From Actinomadura madurae (GTDB lineage Bacteria; Actinomycetota; Actinomycetes; Streptosporangiales; Streptosporangiaceae): 64,000 nucleotides of DNA. Positions within the stretch are counted from its first letter, which is position 1. The number at the start of each line of letters is the position of its first letter. The stretch lies in the NCBI RefSeq assembly GCF_900115095.1, contig NZ_FOVH01000011.1:1-64000 (forward strand), read 5' to 3'. The position numbers and the translations under genes were made by a program. The notes beneath the pieces are model-generated. The model saw only the letters and a list, made by a program, of their open reading frames with translations, was not told the DNA's origin and made no database searches. Positions 33,934 through 42,384 of the stretch are shown here, in pieces.

Positions 33934-34435
33934 TGATTTCGCGGAACTGTTCGCCTCGGCGGCCGGCGGCCTCGCCCATCTCGAACTACGCGACCTCTAC
34001 GCGGTGAACTACGAAGACGAGCGGTGGCGCTGGTGGGTGGACAACGGGCGTCCGGACCGGATGCCGCGCGAGATCCATCCTTGGTGGGATCTGACGGCGA
34101 CGACGGCCCGGCGGGTGACCATGCGCAGGGCACGGGTCTATTCGGTGCCCGCAAGCGACTACATAAGGTTCGAAGCGGCAGGCGCCTGGCAGAACGTCGA
34201 TGCGGGAGAGGCGGTCCGCTGGGTGTCGCGGGATCTCGTCTCTGACCTGTGTCTTCCTGGAAATGACTGCTGGCTGGTGGACGAGACGCGCGTCATGTTC
34301 AACCTGTTCGACGGCCAGGGCAGGCCCACCGGCGTTCAGGTCACCGAAGATCCTGCTGTCGTGCGGCGCTGCGTCGAAGCGTTCGAGGCTGTGTGGGAGC
34401 GCGGTATCGACCACGATGACATGCGTTTCGCCTGA
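33905..34435 (+). CDS. DUF6879 family protein
   Basis: 176 residues, GTG start with GGAGGA upstream inside the preceding gene. Typical family segments are FAELFASAAGGLAHLELRD, RRARVYSVPASDYIRFE and DCWLVDETRVMFNLFD. The family is nearly always beside XRE/DUF5753 regulators, as here. Its biochemical role is not known; a regulator-partner or effector function is plausible. Confidence 0.78.
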   Translation: MEKLPVPTDDDFAELFASAAGGLAHLELRDLYAVNYEDERWRWWVDNGRPDRMPREIHPWWDLTATTARRVTMRRARVYSVPASDYIRFEAAGAWQNVDAGEAVRWVSRDLVSDLCLPGNDCWLVDETRVMFNLFDGQGRPTGVQVTEDPAVVRRCVEAFEAVWERGIDHDDMRFA

Positions 34436-34452
34436 CGTATCATCTCCCGTCC

Positions 34453-35316
34453 ATGCCGTCCGCATCGCGCCCTTCGCCCTCGTCGAACGTTCAACAGGCT
34501 CGGCAAGCTCTCGCCGACCGTCTTCGCGGACTGCGCGAGTCCGCCGGGTTGTCCGGCAAGGCGCTTGCGGAACTGGTCGGATGGCACCCGACGAAGATCT
34601 CAAAGCTCGAACACCTGGTCACCTCCCCGTCTTTCGACGACATCCGCGCTTGGTGCAGGGCTTGCGACGCTCCGGGAGAGATCGACGATCTGATCGCATC
34701 GGCACGCACGATCGCATCGGCCTATGTGGAGTGGCGGCGAGTCGAACGCATGGGGCTCGCCAAGGTGCAGCAGGCAGCGATTCCCCTGTATGAACGGACA
34801 CGACGATTCCGGATCTTTGAGCCTGGGCTGGTGCCCGGCCTGTTCCAGACGCCCGAGTACGCTGCCGCACTCATCACGACCATCATCTCGTTCAGCCGGA
34901 TACCGGACGACCTGGCCGAGGCCGTTGCGGCCCGCATGGAGCGTCAGCATGTGCTGCGCGATGGCCGCCGGACCTTCGCAGTGGTCATCGAGGAGCAGGT
35001 TCTGCGAAGCAGATTCGGCGATGCCGATGTCATGGCGGGGCAACTCGGGCGATTGTTGACCGAGATGTCATCACCGAACATCTCTGTCGGCATCATCCCT
35101 ACGAGCGTCCCTCGGGCCGCCATGTGGCCCGTGAACGGTTTCTGGATCTTCGACCAGAAGCGCGTGGTCTGCGAGATTCCCTCAGCGGAGATCACCGTCA
35201 CACAGCCCCGGGAGATCGAGGTGTACACCCGGACGTTCGAAGCACTGGCCTCCATGGCGGTGTACGGAGAGCACGCGAGGGCCCTCATACTCGCCGCCTT
35301 GTCGGAACTCACCTGA
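34453..35316 (+). CDS. XRE-family regulator with DUF5753 domain
   Basis: 287 residues. N-terminal HTH (about 15-75: LRESAGLSGKALAELVGWHP, TKISKLE). The C-terminal DUF5753 domain (about 110-285) shows EPGLVPGLFQTPEYA and VIEEQVLRSRFGDADVMAGQ. Such proteins act as developmental or antibiotic regulators with small DUF397 or DUF6879 partners. It sits between two units sharing a doubled TGCAATC element and is the best candidate to bind it. Confidence 0.88.
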   Translation: MPSASRPSPSSNVQQARQALADRLRGLRESAGLSGKALAELVGWHPTKISKLEHLVTSPSFDDIRAWCRACDAPGEIDDLIASARTIASAYVEWRRVERMGLAKVQQAAIPLYERTRRFRIFEPGLVPGLFQTPEYAAALITTIISFSRIPDDLAEAVAARMERQHVLRDGRRTFAVVIEEQVLRSRFGDADVMAGQLGRLLTEMSSPNISVGIIPTSVPRAAMWPVNGFWIFDQKRVVCEIPSAEITVTQPREIEVYTRTFEALASMAVYGEHARALILAALSELT

Positions 35317-35323
35317 CGCCTCC

Positions 35324-35340
35324 TGCAATCTGCTGCAATC
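35324..35340 (+). promoter_or_regulatory. Doubled TGCAATC element upstream of radical SAM operon
   Basis: TGCAATC at 35324 and 35334, 10 bp apart, matching the doublet at 33633-33649 including a preceding CTCCT/CTGCT context. Confidence 0.55.
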
Positions 35341-35409
35341 TCGTGGACCCTGCTGTGCGTGCGGAGCCACGGTCGAGGAGACCCCGTTTCGCTACCTCAC
35401 GGAGGGCCC

Positions 35410-36324
35410 ATGTCCGTGCCAGAGACCCCCGCATCGGCAGGAGCGTCGCTACTGGCGGAGCTCGAGATCACCCGGCGGTGCGCGGCGACCTGCCCGAAAC
35501 TCTGCTACGTGCAGGCGGGTCCCACCCAGGAACACAGCCCTCTGGCGACCTCTGAATGGTTGGCCGTGATCGACGCCATCGCCACCCGCGCTGCGGACGG
35601 CAGAGGCAGGGTGCAATTCATAGGCGGTGACCCGCTGCTTCACCCTGACATCGTCGTCATGATCGAACACGCCCTGTGTCGCGGCCTGGCCGTCGAGGTC
35701 GCCTCCACCCTCGTGCGCGTGCCGACGCGGCTTTGGACAGTGCTGGGAAAGCCGGGAGTGACCGTCGCTGTCTCCTACCATTCGTCCATCCCCCAAGAAC
35801 ATGACGCGGTCACCGGCTTGCCCGGAAGCCACGTCAAGACGCGCTCGAACATCATCGAGGCGATCCGCCGGGGCATCCCCGTGCGGGGGCAAGTGGTCGA
35901 GGTCGAGGACGGCCAGCACGCCGCCGAGGCCGAGGCGGAAATGATCGCTCTCGGGGTCGCGAGAGTCTCGCGGGATCGATCGCGTCCGATCGGGAATGCG
36001 GGCCTGCTGATCGGCAGACCGCCGAGGCCGTCCGACCTTTGCGGCCGCTGCGCCGAGAACCGGCTCGCGGTGCTGGCCGACGGGACGATCGCGCCGTGCG
36101 TACTCGGCCGATTCCTGGCGGCTGGAAACGTCGCGCACAGCGATCTGAACACGGTGCTGGACGGCGAACGGTGGCGGGACATCCGGCGTGTGGTGAAGGC
36201 TGGCCAGAGACGCGCGTGCGCTCCGGCGGATTCCAATGACTGCAACCCGGCAATCGTGCTCGGCAAGGCGTGCCCACCCGCTGACGGGAACGACTGCGGC
36301 CCCAACGATTCGGACGACATCTAA
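35410..36324 (+). CDS. Radical SAM/SPASM protein with repeated Cys-rich tail
   Basis: 304 residues, ATG after GGAGGG. The N-terminus holds the cluster motif RRCAATCPKLCY, spaced CX3CX3C instead of CX3CX2C, then VQFIGGDPLLHPD (the GGEP-like SAM motif). The SPASM part has LCGRCAENRLAVLADGTIAP and a following Cys. The last 40 residues carry two units, ACAPADSNDC and ACPPADGNDC, 18 residues apart (C270/C278, C288/C296). The family modifies peptides or catalyses C-C/C-S bonds. No separate precursor gene is visible, so the tail may be a substrate-like or cluster-binding element. TAATG overlap with the methyltransferase. Confidence 0.78.
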   Translation: MSVPETPASAGASLLAELEITRRCAATCPKLCYVQAGPTQEHSPLATSEWLAVIDAIATRAADGRGRVQFIGGDPLLHPDIVVMIEHALCRGLAVEVASTLVRVPTRLWTVLGKPGVTVAVSYHSSIPQEHDAVTGLPGSHVKTRSNIIEAIRRGIPVRGQVVEVEDGQHAAEAEAEMIALGVARVSRDRSRPIGNAGLLIGRPPRPSDLCGRCAENRLAVLADGTIAPCVLGRFLAAGNVAHSDLNTVLDGERWRDIRRVVKAGQRRACAPADSNDCNPAIVLGKACPPADGNDCGPNDSDDI

Positions 36325-37469
36325 TGGTCGACTGGCAACACCACGCCCGAACACTCGCCGTCGCCGTCGCCCACCCCATTTCGCGGTGGTGGCCGGTGGT
36401 CGCCGAGGTTCCCCGGCACGTCTTCATCCCGCGCTGGTTCGAGCGAGCGGGCGACGGAGACTGGACGGCCTGCGACGGCCGGGCCGACCCGCAGGAGTGG
36501 GCGCAGGTCGCTTACCGCGATCGAACGGTCGTCACCAGGGTCGGAGCCGACCACGCCGACGCGGCCGAGCCCGGCGCGACCGTGCACGGGCATCCGACGT
36601 CCTCGGCCACCCTGCCCAGCCTCCTCCTCCAGATGTACCGGCACTCGATGCTCGGCGACGATCTCGACATCCTCGATGCGGGAACCGGCTCCGGGTACGG
36701 CGCGGCCCTGCTCACGGCCCGGTTCGGGGATCGGGTGCTGTCGGGTGACGTCGACCCCTACCTGGTCGAGGTGGCGGCGGCACGATCCCGAGAGGCGGGA
36801 GTGCCGATCCGCGCCAGGGCCTTCGACGTGACCGGGGAACTGCCGGGCGAGTTCGACAGGATCGTCGGCACGTTCTCGGTGTCTCATGTCCCAGCATCAT
36901 GGGTGAGAGCACTGCGGCCAGGCGGCCGGGTCGTCGTCACCCTTACCGACACCGGGATCATTCTCGTCCTGGACAAGCAGGACGACGGCACGCTGCGCGG
37001 GGTCACCGCTTGGGACAGGGCCGGGTTCATGACCGCCCGACAAGATGATGGGGCACACCATGCGGACGAGGGCCGCGCACGAGCGCTGACCGGCACGGGC
37101 GACGTCCACACGGCGTCGTTTCCGGTGGTGGACGTGGCACAAGGCTGGCCGCTGTGGTCCACCTACAACCTTGAGAATCCTGGCGTCCGGCACGACTTCA
37201 CCGACGATGGTGACGGCACCCGGCGGGCGCTCATGTGGTCGGACGACGGGTCATGGGCACGCGCGGAATCCCGTGACGGCGAACTCACGACGATCACCCA
37301 GGGCGGCCCCCGGCGCCTGTGGGATGCCCTGGATGTGATCCGTGCACGCTGGCTCCGCGAGGGCGACCTGCCGTGCTACGGAGCACGGGCGAAAGTCGAA
37401 CCGGACGGCACAACCATCCTGTGGCGAGGCCGAGGAGCGTGGGCCTGGAAGGTCGTCCGCAGCCCCTGA
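36324..37469 (+). CDS. SAM-dependent methyltransferase (PCMT/FxLD-system-like)
   Basis: 381 residues. The core SAM-binding motif is ILDAGTGSGYGAALLTARFG with SGDVD after it. The preceding HPTSSATLPSLLLQMYRHSM helix is characteristic of protein-L-isoaspartate methyltransferase relatives, which include RiPP-tailoring enzymes. The C-terminal 150 residues are an extension with a GRGAWAWKVV end. Its start overlaps the radical SAM stop, so both should act on the same target. Acts in the cytoplasm; substrate unknown. Confidence 0.8.
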   Translation: MVDWQHHARTLAVAVAHPISRWWPVVAEVPRHVFIPRWFERAGDGDWTACDGRADPQEWAQVAYRDRTVVTRVGADHADAAEPGATVHGHPTSSATLPSLLLQMYRHSMLGDDLDILDAGTGSGYGAALLTARFGDRVLSGDVDPYLVEVAAARSREAGVPIRARAFDVTGELPGEFDRIVGTFSVSHVPASWVRALRPGGRVVVTLTDTGIILVLDKQDDGTLRGVTAWDRAGFMTARQDDGAHHADEGRARALTGTGDVHTASFPVVDVAQGWPLWSTYNLENPGVRHDFTDDGDGTRRALMWSDDGSWARAESRDGELTTITQGGPRRLWDALDVIRARWLREGDLPCYGARAKVEPDGTTILWRGRGAWAWKVVRSP

Positions 37470-37478
37470 CCGGCTGCG

Positions 37479-37685
37479 CTACACCTCGCCGTTCTTGATC
37501 CGGGACGTCAACGCACGCCACGCGGACGGCGAGACCACCAGCACCGGCCCGTCCCTATCTAGGGAGTCACGAACCCCCACAACACCAGGAACGTTCAGCG
37601 CCACCTCAACACACGAACTGTTGCCTCCGCCCGAGTGGCTGCTGATCCGCCACTGCGCCTCGGCCGAAAATTCAGGCATGCGCAT
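37479..37685 (-). CDS. DUF397 domain protein
   Basis: 68 residues. Family hallmarks are WRISSHSGGGNSSCVEVA, VGVRDSLD and LVVSPSAWRALTSRI. DUF397 proteins are small partners of XRE/DUF5753 regulators in actinomycetes, including the whiJ and bldB-like sets. Overlaps the 3' end of the XRE gene by up to 14 bp; an ATG at 37679 is also possible. Confidence 0.88.
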   Translation of the reverse strand: MRMPEFSAEAQWRISSHSGGGNSSCVEVALNVPGVVGVRDSLDRDGPVLVVSPSAWRALTSRIKNGEV

Positions 37686-38535
37686 GAACTCGGAACTCCT
37701 CCCGGATAGCGCTCATAAGCGCCACCGTCTCGTCATCAGACAACGCCACGCCGGCGATGCGGTCCAACATCGAACTACAGCGCCGCACCTGAGCAATGTC
37801 CTCGATGTACATACTTCCCCCCATAGTCTCCACATGTGCGGTATCGAGCTCCAGAGGCGCCGAGAACTCAAAAATCTCCACCGAGCCCTCGCCGAGACCG
37901 GGACGGTATCCGAGCGGCATCGGCACGACGCGAATAGCTACCGACGCGTTCTCCATCGCCTCAAGGAGTTCCGTGAGCTGGCCCGCCATCACAGCCGGCC
38001 CGCCGACTGGGCGGCGGAAGATCTCCTCTGCCAGGAGGATGTCCAGTTCGGGGGCGTCAGTGCGTGCGAAGCGTGCACGTCTTGCCATCCGCGCCTGCAA
38101 CCTTCGGTCGATCTCGTCCCGGTCATCAGGAAACGTCCCCGCGATCAGAGCGCGAGCGTAGTCAGGGGTCTGGAGTAGCCCTGGAACGACTTCCGTTTGC
38201 CAGATCCGAATGCGGTCGGCCGCGTCCTCCAACTCGGCGTAGCCACCGGCCAGGACATCACCGAACGCCGCCCACCAGCCTCGGGTGCGGATGTCACGTG
38301 TGAGCTGGAGTAGCGCCGCCCGCGTCGCGTAGTCGGTGCCGTAGACGTCCAGGATGCGCTCGACGTCGCCGACGGAAGGCATGCTCTTGGCCGTTTCGAT
38401 CCGCACGAGCTTGGTTCGGCTCCAGCCGAGGATGCCGGCGGTCACCTCCGGCGTCAGGTCTGCCGCCTCGCGAAGGCGTCGCAGCTCGGCCGCGAGTCGG
38501 CGGTGCCGGGCGGTCGGTCCGTGCTCAACAGGCAT
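37672..38535 (-). CDS. XRE-family regulator with DUF5753 domain
   Basis: 287 residues. N-terminal HTH (about 12-70: LREAADLTPEVTAGILGWSR, TKLVRIETAKSMPSVGDVER). DUF5753 from about 95 (VVPGLLQTPDYARALIAGTF, LAEEIFRRPVGGPAVMAGQL). Followed on the same strand by its DUF397 partner. The pair faces the radical SAM operon tail to tail and may control it or respond to its product. Confidence 0.9.
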   Translation of the reverse strand: MPVEHGPTARHRRLAAELRRLREAADLTPEVTAGILGWSRTKLVRIETAKSMPSVGDVERILDVYGTDYATRAALLQLTRDIRTRGWWAAFGDVLAGGYAELEDAADRIRIWQTEVVPGLLQTPDYARALIAGTFPDDRDEIDRRLQARMARRARFARTDAPELDILLAEEIFRRPVGGPAVMAGQLTELLEAMENASVAIRVVPMPLGYRPGLGEGSVEIFEFSAPLELDTAHVETMGGSMYIEDIAQVRRCSSMLDRIAGVALSDDETVALMSAIREEFRVHAHA

Positions 38536-38914
38536 GGCTGCACCTTCCCATCAGAGCGATCACCGTATGTGGCCAATTCGTAACAGAACTTTCGTGCCAG
38601 CACTGGCGCTTTGCACAAGTGCGGGTCATGATAGGCGAGTGCCTTCAACCACTCAGCGCGATTGGGAGAACGCACTGCGTGTTCTTTGTCCCATTTCCCC
38701 CAGTGCGGACGGTGATCACGTGGATCGTCGGTGCAGTGTCTGCGAACTCGGACCGACGGGGTGTCGCGCGGCCGGGACGCTCACCCCCGGGCTTCCGGCC
38801 GCGTGGTGTACAAGAGCGAGTCGCGCGCCTGCGCGCTCGTTGACATAGGGCGGCCCCGGACAGGTGCTGCAACACCATGACGTCCGGGGCCTCAATCGGA
38901 GTGAGGTCCGATCT
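38536..38914. other. Non-coding region, 379 bp
   Basis: Divergent spacer between the XRE gene and the small gene at 38915. No supported gene. A TTGACA at 38840-38845 lies before a long stem-loop (GGCCCCGGAC 38852-38861 with GTCCGGGGCC 38882-38891, inner GGTG/CACC), 24 bp ahead of the 38915 start, so a structured 5' leader is likely. Confidence 0.5.
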
Positions 38915-39268
38915 ATGGGCAACCTAGCTGATTGCTCCGCGACGAGTTGGGTCTACCTCGACCCCGACCAGATCCGGCGGGAGTTGGAGGCCTCGTTCCC
39001 CGGCGTTCGAGCATGGCTCGGTGAGTACACCGGGCACTGGTGGGCCCTGGCGAACGATCGCCTGGTGGAGGCGGACACCCCTCGCCAGCTCGCCGACAGG
39101 ATTCGGGAAGTTCCCGGCGTCCGGCGAGCGATCTCGCCGCAGCGCCCGGTCTTCGGGAGGACGCAGCGGCCCGGCATGGTCGTCGGCTCCCGGTCGCGGG
39201 GAACGTCACGTCCGCCCCAGGCGCGGCCGAAGCGGCGGCGGCGTGCACTGTTCGGGGGCTGGCGGTGA
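38915..39268 (+). CDS. Hypothetical protein
   Basis: 117 residues, not recognised. Begins with a globular part (YLDPDQIRRELEASFPGVRA, WWALANDRLVEADTPRQLAD) and ends in a basic tail (PPQARPKRRRRALFGGWR). GAGG is 8 bp before the ATG. The first part resembles the small proteins at 4173-5028. Its stop overlaps the next start (GTGA). Confidence 0.55.
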   Translation: MGNLADCSATSWVYLDPDQIRRELEASFPGVRAWLGEYTGHWWALANDRLVEADTPRQLADRIREVPGVRRAISPQRPVFGRTQRPGMVVGSRSRGTSRPPQARPKRRRRALFGGWR

Positions 39269-39594
39269 GGGCGCGGGCGGCTTACGAGCCGCCGCAGATG
39301 TACGCCTGGGACGTCGGGAACGGTCAGTCCGGGGTGACCGATGACATGGACGCCGCGATCGCCAACGTCGAGCTGGCTCTTCGCGGGGCGAGCACGGGTG
39401 TGCGCGGTGCGGTCCGGCTCGTCACCGTGTCCATGTGCGGCAGGAGCGAGTACATCGACCTCGGAATCGTCGGCGAGGCGCGGCGTGGCGACGGCGGGGT
39501 CTTGTGGACGAGGCGCTCCTCCTGGTGGGGGACGGCGTACTCCTCCGTGCAGCCGAACTCCGAGCGGGCGGGGCCGAGTCGGGAACCGGAATAG
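39265..39594 (+). CDS. Hypothetical protein
   Basis: 109 residues, no recognised family. GTG start overlaps the preceding stop by 4 bp, so the two form a coupled pair. Contains AIANVELALRGASTGVRGAV and VSMCGRSEYIDLGIVGEARR. It precedes the dnaK promoter region. Confidence 0.55.
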   Translation: MRARAAYEPPQMYAWDVGNGQSGVTDDMDAAIANVELALRGASTGVRGAVRLVTVSMCGRSEYIDLGIVGEARRGDGGVLWTRRSSWWGTAYSSVQPNSERAGPSREPE

Positions 39595-39631
39595 GTGAGT
39601 CAATCGTCCTGTTGTAGAGGACGTCAGCAAA

Positions 39632-39652
39632 GTTGAGTCGGGTCGGCTCAAG
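39632..39652. promoter_or_regulatory. HspR operator (HAIR-like site 1)
   Basis: GTTGAGT-N7-GCTCAAG against the HAIR consensus CTTGAGT-N7-ACTCAAG, two mismatches. 133 bp before dnaK; the regulator gene hspR is in the same operon. Confidence 0.8.
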
Positions 39653-39683
39653 TCATTTGACAAGGCCGCGACCGGACGGCACT

Positions 39684-39704
39684 CTTGCGGACAGAAGACT
39701 CAAC
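39684..39704. promoter_or_regulatory. HspR operator (HAIR-like site 2)
   Basis: CTTGCGG-N7-ACTCAAC keeps the exact 7-bp spacing and outer bases of the HAIR element with four mismatches. Together with site 1 it suggests cooperative repression of dnaK. Confidence 0.65.
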
Positions 39705-39784
39705 CGGCCGCGCCTCGGGGGCGACCGGGGCTGCGAGGACACCGGCAACGGGGTTGCAACCGGAAACGACGGAGGACGAGAAAC

Positions 39785-41650
39785 ATGGCACGTGCGGTCG
39801 GCATCGACCTCGGGACGACCAACTCGGTCGTCGCGATTCTGGAGGGCGGCGAGCCCACCGTCATCGCGAACGCGGAGGGGTCGCGGACCACGCCGTCCGT
39901 CGTCGCGTTCGCCAAGAACGGGGAGGTCCTGGTCGGCGAGGTCGCCAAGCGCCAGGCGGTGACCAACGTGGACCGGACGATCCGGTCGGTCAAGCGCGAG
40001 ATGGGCACCGACTGGAAGACCAAGATCGACGACAAGGACTTCAACCCGCAGCAGATCAGCGCGTTCGTGCTGCAGAAGCTGAAGAGGGACGCCGAGTCCT
40101 ACCTCGGCGAGACCGTCACCGACGCGGTGATCACGGTCCCCGCCTACTTCTCCGACCACCAGCGGCAGGCCACCAAGGAGGCCGGCCAGATCGCGGGCCT
40201 GAACGTCCTGCGCATCATCAACGAGCCGACCTCGGCGGCGCTGGCCTACCACCTGGAGAAGGAGAACGAGGCCACCATCCTGGTCTTCGACCTCGGCGGC
40301 GGCACGTTCGACGTGTCCCTGCTGGAGGTCGGCGACGGCGTGGTCGAGGTCAAGGCCACCAGCGGTGACAACCACCTGGGCGGCGACGACTGGGACAACA
40401 AGGTCGTCGACTGGCTGGTCGAGAAGTTCAAGAACGCCAACGGCGTCGACCTCGGCAAGGACAAGATGGCCCTCCAGCGGCTCCGCGAGGCCGCCGAGAA
40501 GGCGAAGATCGAGCTGTCCGGCTCGTCCGAGACGCAGATCAACCTGCCGTACATCACCGCGTCCGCCGAGGGCCCGCTGCACCTGGACGAGAAGCTCACC
40601 CGGGCCGAGTTCCAGCGGATGACCTCCGACCTGCTCGACCGGACCAAGGCGCCGTTCCACTCGGTGCTGAAGGACGCCGGCATCACGGTCGACGGCATCG
40701 ACCAGGTCGTCCTGGTCGGCGGTTCTACCCGGATGCCCGCGGTGTCCGACCTGGTGAAGGAGCTGACCGGCGGCAAGGAGCCCAACAAGGGCGTCAACCC
40801 GGACGAGGTCGTCGCGATCGGCGCCAGCCTCCAGGCCGGCGTGCTGAAGGGCGAGGTCAAGGACGTCCTGCTGCTGGACGTGACCCCGCTGAGCCTCGGC
40901 ATCGAGACCAAGGGCGGCATCTTCACCAAGATCATCGAGCGGAACACCACGATCCCGACCAAGCGGTCGGAGACGTTCACCACCGCCGACGACAACCAGC
41001 CGTCCGTGGAGATCCAGGTCTACCAGGGCGAGCGCGAGATCGCCGCGTACAACAAGAAGCTCGGCACCTTCCAGCTCACCGGTCTGCCGCCGGCGCCGCG
41101 CGGCGTCCCGCAGATCGAGGTCACCTTCGACATCGACGCGAACGGCATCGTGAACGTCAGCGCGAAGGACCAGGGCACCGGTCGCGAGCAGTCGATGGTC
41201 ATCACGGGCGGCAGCGCGCTGCCCAAGGAGGACATCGAGAAGATGATGCGCGACGCCGAGGACTACGCCGAGGAGGACCGCAGGCGCAAGGAGGAGGCCG
41301 AGGTCCGCAACCAGGCCGACACCCTCGCGTACTCGACCGAGAAGTTCCTGCGGGAGAACGACGAGAAGGTCCCCGAGGAGCTCAAGACCGAGGTCAACGA
41401 CGCGGTCGCCGAGGTGAAGAAGGCCCTGGAGGGCACCGACGTCGACGCCATCAAGGGCAGCGCCGAGAAGCTGGCGCAGGTCAGCCAGAAGATGGGCGCG
41501 GCCATGTACGCGCAGAACCCGGAGGGTGCCCAGGCGGGCGCCGACGACCCCGGGCCCACGGCCGGCGCGCAGAGCGGCGAGCCGCAGGACGACGAAGTGG
41601 TCGACGCCGAGATCGTGGACGACGACAAGCCGAAGGGTGATGCATCGTGA
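39785..41650 (+). CDS. dnaK: Hsp70 chaperone DnaK
   Basis: 621 residues, full length, ATG with GGAGG 9 bp upstream. ATP-dependent folding chaperone. The nucleotide-binding domain starts ARAVGIDLGTTNSVVAILEG and includes ILVFDLGGGTFDVSLLEVGD and VVLVGGSTRMPAVSDLVKEL. The substrate-binding domain covers about 370-500 and the lid ends in the EIVDDD-type acidic tail. First gene of the HspR-controlled operon; overlaps grpE by 4 bp. Confidence 0.98.
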   Translation: MARAVGIDLGTTNSVVAILEGGEPTVIANAEGSRTTPSVVAFAKNGEVLVGEVAKRQAVTNVDRTIRSVKREMGTDWKTKIDDKDFNPQQISAFVLQKLKRDAESYLGETVTDAVITVPAYFSDHQRQATKEAGQIAGLNVLRIINEPTSAALAYHLEKENEATILVFDLGGGTFDVSLLEVGDGVVEVKATSGDNHLGGDDWDNKVVDWLVEKFKNANGVDLGKDKMALQRLREAAEKAKIELSGSSETQINLPYITASAEGPLHLDEKLTRAEFQRMTSDLLDRTKAPFHSVLKDAGITVDGIDQVVLVGGSTRMPAVSDLVKELTGGKEPNKGVNPDEVVAIGASLQAGVLKGEVKDVLLLDVTPLSLGIETKGGIFTKIIERNTTIPTKRSETFTTADDNQPSVEIQVYQGEREIAAYNKKLGTFQLTGLPPAPRGVPQIEVTFDIDANGIVNVSAKDQGTGREQSMVITGGSALPKEDIEKMMRDAEDYAEEDRRRKEEAEVRNQADTLAYSTEKFLRENDEKVPEELKTEVNDAVAEVKKALEGTDVDAIKGSAEKLAQVSQKMGAAMYAQNPEGAQAGADDPGPTAGAQSGEPQDDEVVDAEIVDDDKPKGDAS

Positions 41651-42297
41651 CGTCCTCCCCCAACGAGGGCGAGGAGAAGGAGGGCCCGGTGATCCGCGAC
41701 AAGCGGCGCATCGATCCCGAAACGGGGGAAGTCCGGGCGCAGGCGGCGGAGTCGTCGCCGGCCCCGGAGGCCCCGGCGAACGGGGGCGCCACGGTCACCG
41801 ACGAGGAGACCTCCTCGCTCAAGACCCAGCTGACGGAACGGCTCGCCGACCTCCAGCGGCTGAAGGCCGAGTACGACAACTACCGCAAGCGCGTCGAGCG
41901 CGACCGGGTCGCCGTCCGCGAGCAGGCCCTCGGGCAGGTGCTGTCCGAGTTGCTCCCGGTGCTGGACGACATCGGCCGCGCCCGTGACCACGAGGAGCTC
42001 ACCGGCGGGTTCAAGTCCGTCGCGGAGAGCCTGGAGGCGGTCACCGGCAAGCTCGGCCTGGAGCGGTACGGCGAGAAGGGCGAGCCCTTCGACCCGGTCG
42101 TGCACGAGGCGCTGATGCACTCGCTCTCGGCGGACGTGACCGAGACGAGCGTCATCGACGTCCTCCAGCCCGGCTACCGCATCGGCGAGCGGATCCTGCG
42201 GCCCGCCCGCGTGGCGGTGGCCGACCCGGACCCGGACGCCGCGCCGGACGCGTCCGGCGCCGAGCCGGGCGACAGCGACGACGGACCGGGCGAGTGA
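41647..42297 (+). CDS. grpE: Nucleotide exchange factor GrpE
   Basis: 216 residues. Releases ADP from DnaK. An acidic, disordered N-terminus precedes the long coiled coil (LTERLADLQRLKAEYDNYRK) and the beta-wing domain (YGEKGEPFDPVVHEALMHS, VIDVLQPGYRIGERILRPAR). GTG start inside the dnaK stop (GTGA), so translation is coupled. Confidence 0.97.
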   Translation: MTSSPNEGEEKEGPVIRDKRRIDPETGEVRAQAAESSPAPEAPANGGATVTDEETSSLKTQLTERLADLQRLKAEYDNYRKRVERDRVAVREQALGQVLSELLPVLDDIGRARDHEELTGGFKSVAESLEAVTGKLGLERYGEKGEPFDPVVHEALMHSLSADVTETSVIDVLQPGYRIGERILRPARVAVADPDPDAAPDASGAEPGDSDDGPGE

Positions 42298-42384
42298 ACC
42301 CCGCGGGGCCCGTCCCGTCCGGGGCGGGCCCCGCCCGGGGCTTGAAGACATGTGGCAAGTGGCGATAGCAGAAGGCGGGGCGCC

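Noticed and set aside
35317..36324. Separate RiPP precursor gene near the radical SAM gene
   Set aside because: No short frame with ribosome site and leader/core pattern was found between 35317 and 35409 or after the methyltransferase.
42340..42366. HAIR-like site before dnaJ (CTTG...CAAG)
   Set aside because: The spacing between arms is 11 bp where HAIR needs 13, and inner bases do not match.
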